Source: Clostridiaceae bacterium
GTDB taxonomy: Bacteria; Bacillota; Clostridia; UBA1212; DUPL01
Assembly (NCBI GenBank): GCA_012522035.1
Contig: JAAYLF010000134.1
Location: forward strand, 1 to 13,476
DNA: 13,476 nt
Direction of reading: 5' to 3'
Shown: positions 1 to 5,666 of the stretch, piece after piece
Position numbering within the stretch: the stretch's first letter is position 1
Layout: every line of letters begins with the position of its first letter
Program-made: the position numbers and the translations under genes
The notes under the pieces: generated by a model
The model's input: only the letters and a program-made list of their open reading frames with translations
What the model was told of the DNA's origin: nothing
Database searches by the model: none

Positions 1-35
1 CATCCAATAATAGCTGTTATAAGTTTCTTTGACAT
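1..35 (-). CDS. 5' end of an unidentified gene (partial)
   Basis: An ATG at 35-33 on the minus strand opens a frame reading MSKKLITAIIG before the window edge. An AAGGAG ribosome binding site sits 8 bases upstream, and a good promoter lies at 71-99. The Lys-Lys followed by hydrophobic residues could be the beginning of a signal peptide or membrane anchor, but eleven residues are too few to name a family. It is transcribed divergently from the LysM-CAP gene. The existence of a translated start is well supported by promoter plus RBS plus ATG; the function is unknown. Confidence 0.6.
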   Translation of the reverse strand, partial: MSKKLITAIIG

Positions 36-70
36 CTGATACACTCCTTACTCATGTTATGTTTACGCTA

Positions 71-99
71 ATTTTAACACCAACATATCCTTTTGTAAA
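71..99 (-). promoter_or_regulatory. Sigma-A-like promoter of the left-edge gene
   Basis: Read on the minus strand there is a -35 box TTTACA (99-94), a 17-base spacer and a -10 box TAAAAT (76-71). Each box has one mismatch to consensus, and TGT directly precedes the -10, giving an extended -10. Transcription would start near 64, leaving about 30 bases of leader with an AAGGAG site before the ATG at 35. No comparably good promoter is visible on the plus strand of the same intergenic region; weak AT-rich matches around 132-168 are the best available for the divergent gene. Confidence 0.65.
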
Positions 100-205
100 G
101 CTAATCAAAAAGTTAATCAAATTCACCATTTTTCATATTTTTATTCCATTAAATTTATAGAATATATTAATTAGCAACTGTAAAAATAAATGCGGAGGTG
201 ATATT

Positions 206-832
206 TTGAAAAGAAGATTCAGACAGATATTAATTGTTGCAACTCTTATCCTTGTTTTGCAGAGTACACTTTTTGCAAATGCTCAGGGTGTTACCTACAC
301 TGTACAAAAGGGAGACTCGATGTGGAAAATTGCTGTCAAATTCGAAATTGGCATTTCGGAATTGATAAAAGCAAACCCTCAAATCAAGAATCCCAACTTG
401 ATATATGTTGGACAGAAAATATATATACCTGAAGCAAGTTCATTAAAATCCTACGAGGATGAAGTTGTAAGGCTTGTGAACATCGAAAGGGCAAAATACG
501 GACTGCCCGCACTCAAGTCCCACTGGGAGCTGACAAGAGTTGCCCGGTACAAATCACAAGACATGATAGACAAAAACTACTTCTCGCATCAATCTCCAAC
601 ATATGGTTCACCATTTAAATTGATGGAGTCTTTTGGCCTGAGGTTTTCAGCTGCAGGTGAAAACATTGCATATGGCCAGAGAACACCACAGGAGGTTGTT
701 AACGCCTGGATGAACTCACCAGGACACAGGGCAAACATTCTTTCAAAGACCTACACTCACATAGGTGTGGGAGCTGCAAAAAAATCCAACGGAACCCTTT
801 ATTGGACACAAATGTTCATGAAGCCATATTAA
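206..832 (+). CDS. Secreted LysM-CAP (SCP/PR1-like, YkwD-type) protein
   Basis: 208 residues. The start is TTG at 206, chosen because GGAGGTG ends 5 bases before it. Residues 1-26 form a signal peptide (KRR, hydrophobic core, ANA before the likely cut). Residues 30-75 are one LysM peptidoglycan/chitin-binding repeat (Y-T-V-Q-K-G-D-S start, V-G-Q-K-I-Y-I-P end). Residues 84-206 are a CAP domain with the four cavity residues visible: H128 in FSH, E152 in GENIA, E163 and H174 in SPGHRANIL, then HIGVG at 185-189. The layout is that of SafA/YkwD-like cell-wall proteins of spore-forming Firmicutes. The LysM should hold it to peptidoglycan outside the cell; the CAP activity in bacteria is not well defined. 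It stands alone, divergent from the left-edge gene and convergent with the next one. The family call is firm and the role is not. Confidence 0.9.
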   Translation: MKRRFRQILIVATLILVLQSTLFANAQGVTYTVQKGDSMWKIAVKFEIGISELIKANPQIKNPNLIYVGQKIYIPEASSLKSYEDEVVRLVNIERAKYGLPALKSHWELTRVARYKSQDMIDKNYFSHQSPTYGSPFKLMESFGLRFSAAGENIAYGQRTPQEVVNAWMNSPGHRANILSKTYTHIGVGAAKKSNGTLYWTQMFMKPY

Positions 833-837
833 ATGCA

Positions 838-878
838 AAGAGGCTGCCATAATATTAGGCAGCCCTTGGTTTTATTTC
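838..878. terminator. Hairpin between convergent genes, likely bidirectional terminator
   Basis: GGCTGCC (842-848) and GGCAGCC (858-864) form a perfect 7-bp GC-rich stem around a 9-base AT loop. On the plus strand a loose T-rich stretch (TTGGTTTTATTT) follows; on the minus strand TCTTTGCATTT follows. It lies between the stop codons of the LysM-CAP gene (832) and the leftward hydrolase-like gene (872), where a shared terminator is expected. The T tracts are imperfect, so efficiency in either direction is uncertain. Confidence 0.65.
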
Positions 879-3280
879 GTTCCTTTTTTCTTCCTTGCTA
901 CAGCAAAACCTGCAAAAGCCAAAGCACATAGTGCCACAGCCCCTACTACATACCCAAGCAAATTTCCACTTCGTTTACTGTTTGCCACTTCAACAGTTGT
1001 GTACTGGAACTTGTATCTTCCAACAGGAGCTGCATCACCATTAACATAAAAGTCCATTATGTCCCCTTCAGCCTGCATGTTGTCGGACCATTTGAAGTTG
1101 ATTGTAAATGCGTCTCCGGTTATACCCAACATGGACTTGGGTATTTTTATCTGAAGCCTCTTTCCCTTGAGGCTAAAATCAACCTCTCCAACCTTTTCCC
1201 AGTTGTATCCTCCTGTACTCTTTTCAAGAACAGCCTTGTTGTTGACAGGATTAACCCTGTTTACAACAAAGTTGAAGGTCTCCCAGTTTGGATTTTCCGA
1301 CCCGTTAACATCCAGGAACAGCCTCATCCATTTTTCATCCGTAGGCGGAGTTATGTCATTCACGCACTCCACCATGAAGTATACATACATATCATCCCGT
1401 GCAACCTTCGCAAGCCTTATATCATTTCTACCGGTGGTATTGGTGTAGCGATATGTTTTTCTTGTCTCATTGTTCAAATATCCCCTGCTGTCCCTGTGTA
1501 CTGTGTTGCCAGGATATGCATTGAACTCAGGCAAGACATCCGCCCACTGATCTTCATCTGAATAAATGTCTATGGTCTTTTTGCAAGAGGCTTCCATAGG
1601 CGGCTTTACACCTTTGAAACGTCTTATGTAGCCTGCCATCTGGTAATAGTAGTGGTCTTTCAAATCTCCTCTTGAGGGTTCTATGTCTCTTGAGTATTCG
1701 TCATTGAAGGAATCCGGAAATGCATTCTCCACGCCTCCCCATTCCTTGTACCTGCTTACAACCCATTCATTCCAGCCGGTAATGAAAATGAACTCAGGAT
1801 CAACTTCCAGGGCGTACTCAAACTGTTCTGCAAAGTTTGCACCATAAAGCTTTGCATTCTCTCTTTTATCGTAATCATCCAGCTTTCCTGACCATGTCCT
1901 TCCAAACACACCTTCACCGTTAAAAGCGGTAAGGCCCCTCTTCTTGCTGTGGTTTTGTGCAACTCCTACAGTAATCTGCTCAGGAGTGCCATCTTCGTTA
2001 TAATATACTTGTTGTGGATATATGCTGAGCCATCCCCACTGTCCTACAAACTGCTGGCCCATGGTATATGACGGCTGACCTGGTCTGAATGTAAAAAACT
2101 CTTTTATCTCCTTCTCCAATGGATCATTTTCATTGAGTTTGTCCGGATACGCCATCATAAGGGGTTTGCCTTTCCAGTAGAACCACAAATCCTTGTATCT
2201 TCCATCTCTGTAGATTGCGTTATACAGTTCCTTCAGCTGTTTAACAGTATCTCCATAGGAAGCTTCAAAGAAATTCATAAGGAACGATATTTGAGGAGTT
2301 TTAACTCCATCCAGCCTTGCTTTGGCAAACTCTTCAAGCAGTACTTCCACCACATCCAGATATGTGGTAGCTCCATTGGTATTGTCAAAAATGATTACAT
2401 CCACTCCTGCTTCCGCCAGCAGTTCCGCCTGCTTTCTCAGAACCCATCTGTCGGTATTCTTGTAGTAGTTGTATATGGGTTCATTCCAGTGATATACAGG
2501 TGAATCTCCCCAGTAAGGACTGTTGTAATCGTTTACTATATCAGGATGCTCTTTCAGTATGTCAGTTATGTTTCTCGTACCTCTTGATGCATTCCAATCA
2601 TGCCATGTGTGAAAGAATATGCCTACGTATTTTCCTTCCCTTACATGCCCTGCTTCCTCATATCCCGGCAGAACTCTGCCAAGGCCGTCCGTTGCAGCAT
2701 ATCTGTCATAATCCTCATTGAAAACCATTTTGCTTTCTGATATGTCTTCCATATTGCCACCTCCCTTTGTGTAGTTGATTCTCATTTGCAAGCTTCCGCC
2801 TCTTTCTGCATAAGACTCATACAGCCTGACTTTGCTGTGTGAACTATTTGCAATATTAAATGTCATGGTTCCTTCACCAGACCTTTCAATATGTACAACG
2901 TATTCTCCAGCTTCAGGCAGCGATGGCATTTTTCCGTTCAAATCCCACTCCAGCCATGTTCTTGACTTAATGCCCTCTTCAACTACTTCAGATATTATTG
3001 GCGTTGACTTCAATGTTGTTTGATAGTTTGTATCCCATTTGTACAATGAGAGTTTTAGAGCGGCAGGTTTCCCTGTAGCTACATTCAGTATGTATAGATG
3101 AATTGAATCAAACTCCGCACTGGCTTTGAACTGTACACTAAAAGGTCTGTTTACGAAAGCCGACATCAGCCTGGCATTTTGATCATACAGGTCTACGACA
3201 TTATCACCCGACTGGGCGGAGATAAGAAGTATTGATATTGAAAGAACCAGTATGGATACTAACAGAATCTTTCTAAACAT
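872..3280 (-). CDS. Exported, membrane-anchored GH99-like glycoside hydrolase candidate with CBM9/DOMON-like domain
   Basis: 802 residues; the ATG has GAGGTG 5 bases upstream. Residues 1-22 are a signal peptide. Residues 25-170 look like a beta-rich sandwich domain. Residues 215-560 resemble the GH99-like/DUF5010-type (beta/alpha)8 region: GIFFHTWHDWN (220-230), DVIIFDNTNG (294-303), FITGWNEW (499-506, E505 a likely acid) and the terminal EPSRGD (534-539) with a YY-x-x-x-x-IRRFKG helix. Residues 568-762 look like a CBM9/DOMON-like beta domain (YVYFMVE, then LFLDVNG). The end is a short linker, one transmembrane helix (about 774-795) and RKKKGTK, so the bulk should face outward, tethered to the membrane. 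There is no dockerin, SLH or LPXTG motif. Probable role: binding and cleaving an extracellular polysaccharide, substrate unknown. It follows the NYN gene by 95 bases with a possible own -10 box. The fold is inferred from motifs only. Confidence 0.6.
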   Translation of the reverse strand: MFRKILLVSILVLSISILLISAQSGDNVVDLYDQNARLMSAFVNRPFSVQFKASAEFDSIHLYILNVATGKPAALKLSLYKWDTNYQTTLKSTPIISEVVEEGIKSRTWLEWDLNGKMPSLPEAGEYVVHIERSGEGTMTFNIANSSHSKVRLYESYAERGGSLQMRINYTKGGGNMEDISESKMVFNEDYDRYAATDGLGRVLPGYEEAGHVREGKYVGIFFHTWHDWNASRGTRNITDILKEHPDIVNDYNSPYWGDSPVYHWNEPIYNYYKNTDRWVLRKQAELLAEAGVDVIIFDNTNGATTYLDVVEVLLEEFAKARLDGVKTPQISFLMNFFEASYGDTVKQLKELYNAIYRDGRYKDLWFYWKGKPLMMAYPDKLNENDPLEKEIKEFFTFRPGQPSYTMGQQFVGQWGWLSIYPQQVYYNEDGTPEQITVGVAQNHSKKRGLTAFNGEGVFGRTWSGKLDDYDKRENAKLYGANFAEQFEYALEVDPEFIFITGWNEWVVSRYKEWGGVENAFPDSFNDEYSRDIEPSRGDLKDHYYYQMAGYIRRFKGVKPPMEASCKKTIDIYSDEDQWADVLPEFNAYPGNTVHRDSRGYLNNETRKTYRYTNTTGRNDIRLAKVARDDMYVYFMVECVNDITPPTDEKWMRLFLDVNGSENPNWETFNFVVNRVNPVNNKAVLEKSTGGYNWEKVGEVDFSLKGKRLQIKIPKSMLGITGDAFTINFKWSDNMQAEGDIMDFYVNGDAAPVGRYKFQYTTVEVANSKRSGNLLGYVVGAVALCALAFAGFAVARKKKGTK

Positions 3281-3313
3281 AATTACACCTCACAAAGGCA
3301 AACTTTTCTTTCC

Positions 3314-3319
3314 ATTATA
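3314..3319 (-). promoter_or_regulatory. Candidate -10 box for the hydrolase-like gene
   Basis: A perfect TATAAT on the minus strand lies 34 bases upstream of the ATG at 3280. This would leave a leader of about 27 bases holding the GAGGTG site. No convincing -35 box stands 16-18 bases upstream, so an activator, another sigma factor or plain readthrough from the NYN gene are alternatives. No terminator hairpin with a T tract is visible between the two genes. Confidence 0.35.
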
Positions 3320-3375
3320 TCCACCCAAAGCAAATTGGTATTGTCTAATCAGGACACACTAATTGACTTTTTTAG

Positions 3376-4092
3376 CTATTCCTTGTTTTTAATATATATC
3401 AGCTTAATATTCTCATTACTGGTCTTTACCGACTTTATTTCAAAGCTCTTCAGCCATTTTATAAAAGGAGTAAGCTTTGTAAATCCGTAGTTTCTTACGT
3501 CAAAATCAGGGAATCTTCTTACCAAAGTGTTTCCAATATCACTCAGAGGAGTCCACCCATCCTCATCAGAGGTTTCATCTACAATCTGACGTATTGCCTC
3601 CCTTACAACCTCCGGACTTGTAACGACTGTATCAAGAGGATCATCCATGACATCGTCCTTTGCCAGTGCTTCCAGATACTTGAACTTGTTGCACGCAACA
3701 ACAAAGGGCTGGGGTGTCTTCTTTTCTCCCATGCCGATAACATACATGCCTGATTCCCTAAGCCTTGAAGCAAGTCTTGTAAAATCGCTGTCGCTGGACA
3801 CAAGGCAGAATCCTTCAACATTGCCACTGTATAGTATATCCATGGCATCAATGATGAGGGCGGAGTCCGTTGAGTTTCTTCCGGTTGTATAGCTGTACTG
3901 CTGTATCGGAGTTATGGAGTATCTAAGCAATGAAGATTTCCATGAACTCAAGGTAGGCTTGGTCCAGTCCCCATATATTCTTTTGTAAGTTATTACCCCA
4001 TAGTTTGATATCTCGTCAAATATGAGCTTTATATATTTCTCCGATACATTGTCCGCATCAATCAGAACTGCAAATCTCTTGTCTTCTCTCAT
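3376..4092 (-). CDS. NYN-domain (PIN-like) protein with C-terminal OST-HTH/LOTUS domain
   Basis: 238 residues; the ATG has AGAGAGG 5 bases upstream. Residues 6-142 are a NYN domain of the LabA/DUF88 type, a PIN-like nuclease fold. The acidic residues expected to bind the metal ion are visible: D12 and D14 in VLIDADN, D76 and D82 in the STDSALIIDAMD stretch, and D101 and D103 in SSDSDF. Residues 158-222 match an OST-HTH/LOTUS winged helix (VREAIRQIV, then WTPLSDIGNTL, FDVRNYGF, LIKWL-type ending), which in other proteins binds RNA. The combination suggests a cytoplasmic RNase or RNA-binding regulator; the substrate is unknown. It has no homologous partner here. It lies between the asnS terminator and the hydrolase-like gene, which it might precede on one transcript. 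The domain call is strong; the enzymatic activity is inferred. Confidence 0.85.
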   Translation of the reverse strand: MREDKRFAVLIDADNVSEKYIKLIFDEISNYGVITYKRIYGDWTKPTLSSWKSSLLRYSITPIQQYSYTTGRNSTDSALIIDAMDILYSGNVEGFCLVSSDSDFTRLASRLRESGMYVIGMGEKKTPQPFVVACNKFKYLEALAKDDVMDDPLDTVVTSPEVVREAIRQIVDETSDEDGWTPLSDIGNTLVRRFPDFDVRNYGFTKLTPFIKWLKSFEIKSVKTSNENIKLIYIKNKE

Positions 4093-4127
4093 AAATTCCT
4101 CTCTACTGTATAATACTCCTTGTTTAG

Positions 4128-4133
4128 ATTATA
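4128..4133 (-). promoter_or_regulatory. Candidate -10 box for the NYN gene
   Basis: A perfect TATAAT on the minus strand lies 35 bases upstream of the ATG at 4092, just after the asnS terminator. The sequence 16-18 bases further upstream (around TGTTTA) is a poor -35. Position and exact -10 favour a promoter; the missing -35 keeps confidence low. Confidence 0.4.
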
Positions 4134-4160
4134 CACAAAATATCCTTCCTTAAACAGGTA

Positions 4161-4184
4161 AACCTCCTGCATTAGCAGGAGGTT
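4161..4184 (-). terminator. Terminator hairpin downstream of asnS
   Basis: AACCTCCTGC (4161-4170) and GCAGGAGGTT (4175-4184) form a perfect 10-bp inverted repeat with a 4-base loop, the strongest hairpin noticed in the window. On the minus strand it is followed by a weak T-rich run (TTTACCTGTTT). It lies 51 bases after the annotated asnS stop but only 6 bases after the TAG that closes the extended asnS frame at 4191. That short spacing is the one normally seen between a gene and its terminator. Confidence 0.75.
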
Positions 4185-4190
4185 ATTTCG

Positions 4191-4235
4191 CTAAAATCTT
4201 GCTGAACCAGTTATTCTTGGGAATGGGATTACGTC
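4191..4235 (-). other. In-frame remnant of the conserved AsnRS C-terminus behind a TGA
   Basis: Directly after the TGA at 4238-4236 the asnS frame continues as DVIPFPRITGSARF and ends with TAG at 4193-4191. Asparaginyl-tRNA synthetases normally end in a tail of the type I-R-D-V-I-P-F-P-R-T-P-x-x-A-x-F. The TGA therefore occupies the place of the conserved Arg codon; one base change from CGA or AGA would give it. Without the stop the protein would be 464 residues. The tail shows no further damage, so the interruption is recent, a sequence error, or tolerated through readthrough. Confidence 0.85.
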
Positions 4236-5585
4236 TCATATGCTCTGAATTCCTGTAACGTACATGATCAGGCGCTCAAAACCAAGACCAAAACCTGCAT
4301 GGCGAGTTCCACCAAATTTTCTCAACTCAACATACCACTCATAATCTTCTCTGCAAAGGTTGAATTCCTTGATTCTTTCTTCAAGAACTTCCAGTCTTTC
4401 CTCACGCTGGCTACCCCCAATAATCTCACCTATTCCGGGTACCAGGCAGTCCATTGCAGCAACGGTCTTGTCATCATCATTGAGTCTCATGTAGAACGCC
4501 TTTATTTCCTTTGGATAATCTGTTACGAACACAGGCTTTTTGAATACCTTTTCAGTCAGGTATCTTTCATGCTCGGTCTGCAGATCACAACCCCAATAAA
4601 CCTTGTACTCAAATTCGTCATTGTGTTCTTTCAATATTTCAATGGCATCGGTATATGATATCCTTCCAAACTCTGAATTTGCAACCAAAGTAAGTCTGTC
4701 TATAAGGTTCTTGTCATAGAAATTGTTCAGGAACTCAAGTTCCTGTTTACAGTTGTCAAGCAGGTACTTAAGGATGTACTTCATCATGTCTTCCGCCAGT
4801 TGCATGTTGTCTTCCAGATCCGCAAAGGCAATCTCTGGCTCAATCATCCAGAACTCAGCCGCATGCCTTGCCGTGTTGGAGTTTTCCGCCCTGAAAGTAG
4901 GTCCAAATGTATATATCTTGCCAAAGGCAAGAGCCATGCTCTCACCGTGCAGCTGACCGGATACTGTCAAAGCAGTATGCTGTCCAAAAAAGTCTTCTGA
5001 ATAGTCGACTTCATTGTTTTCGGTCTTTGGCACATTACCCAAATCCAGAGTGGTTACAGTAAACATCTCGCCAGCTCCTTCGCAATCACTGGTTGAGATG
5101 ATGGGCGTATGAGCGTAAATAAATCCTCTCTTGTTAAAGAATTCATGTATGGCAAATGCGGCCATGGAACGCACCCTGAACACTGCATTAAAGGTATTGG
5201 TCCTTGACCTCAAATGGGCGATGGTGCGCAAATACTCCAGCGTATGTCTTTTTTTCTGCAGTGGATAGTCAGGTGTAGAATGCCCTTCCACAAAAATATC
5301 ACTGGCATGAATTTCAAAGGGCTGTTTTGCCTGAGGTGTCAAAATCAGTACACCCTTTACTACTATTGCGGAACCAACATTGAGCTTGGTGATTTCGGTA
5401 AAGTTTTCGACTTTGCCCTCTTCAAAAACAACCTGCAAACCCTTAAAACAGCTGCCATCATTAATCTCTATGAATCCAAGAGTCTTGGAATCCCTAAGTG
5501 TCCTTATCCATCCGCAAACAGTAATCTCCTTGTTTTCAAACGCCTTACTATCTTTATATATCTCCACAATATCCGTTTTCTGCAT
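4236..5585 (-). CDS. asnS: Asparaginyl-tRNA synthetase, C-terminus cut by in-frame TGA
   Basis: 449 residues as read. It would charge tRNA-Asn with asparagine in the cytoplasm, using ATP. The ATG has GGAAGG 6 bases upstream. Residues about 18-100 are the OB-fold anticodon-binding domain (ITVCGWIRTLRDSK start). Residues 112-449 are the class IIb catalytic core, with motif 2 around 226-251 (FGPTFRAENSNT, then EFWMIEPE) and motif 3 at 431-445 (GFGLGFERLIMYVTG). AsnRS rather than AspRS is indicated by the compact length, without the large bacterial AspRS insertion, and by the FWMIEPE stretch. The frame stops after TGIQSI, where the family continues with the R-D-V-I-P-F-P tail, which is still encoded downstream to 4191. 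A promoter sits in the end of polC. No T-box leader fits in the roughly 45-base 5' region. Identity is firm; whether the product is full length is open. Confidence 0.92.
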   Translation of the reverse strand: MQKTDIVEIYKDSKAFENKEITVCGWIRTLRDSKTLGFIEINDGSCFKGLQVVFEEGKVENFTEITKLNVGSAIVVKGVLILTPQAKQPFEIHASDIFVEGHSTPDYPLQKKRHTLEYLRTIAHLRSRTNTFNAVFRVRSMAAFAIHEFFNKRGFIYAHTPIISTSDCEGAGEMFTVTTLDLGNVPKTENNEVDYSEDFFGQHTALTVSGQLHGESMALAFGKIYTFGPTFRAENSNTARHAAEFWMIEPEIAFADLEDNMQLAEDMMKYILKYLLDNCKQELEFLNNFYDKNLIDRLTLVANSEFGRISYTDAIEILKEHNDEFEYKVYWGCDLQTEHERYLTEKVFKKPVFVTDYPKEIKAFYMRLNDDDKTVAAMDCLVPGIGEIIGGSQREERLEVLEERIKEFNLCREDYEWYVELRKFGGTRHAGFGLGFERLIMYVTGIQSI

Positions 5586-5637
5586 GCATATCCTTCCTTA
5601 ACTAAATTTGGTTGCTTGTTTTTATTTATATTACCTC

Positions 5638-5666
5638 ATTATATCACTACATACATGAAAAATCAA
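5638..5666 (-). promoter_or_regulatory. Extended -10 promoter of asnS, overlapping the end of polC
   Basis: On the minus strand there is a -35 box TTGATT (5666-5661), a 17-base spacer, and TGA followed by a perfect TATAAT (5643-5638), a textbook extended -10. The -35 and most of the spacer are the last codons and stop of polC. Transcription would start near 5631, leaving about 45 bases of leader. No terminator is visible between polC and asnS, so readthrough from the operon could add to this promoter. Confidence 0.7.

Noticed and set aside
3350..3375. TGTC/GACA inverted repeat near 3350 as terminator of the NYN gene
   Set aside because: The stem has only four pairs and there is no T tract after it in the minus direction.
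4175..4184. GCAGGAGGTT as a ribosome binding site for a small gene after asnS
   Set aside because: It is one arm of the perfect terminator hairpin, and neither strand has a start codon at a suitable distance with an open frame of useful length.
4236..4238. UGA as a selenocysteine codon in asnS
   Set aside because: The position is a conserved Arg, not Cys, and no stable hairpin follows directly in the coding tail. The only strong stem is the terminator behind the second stop.
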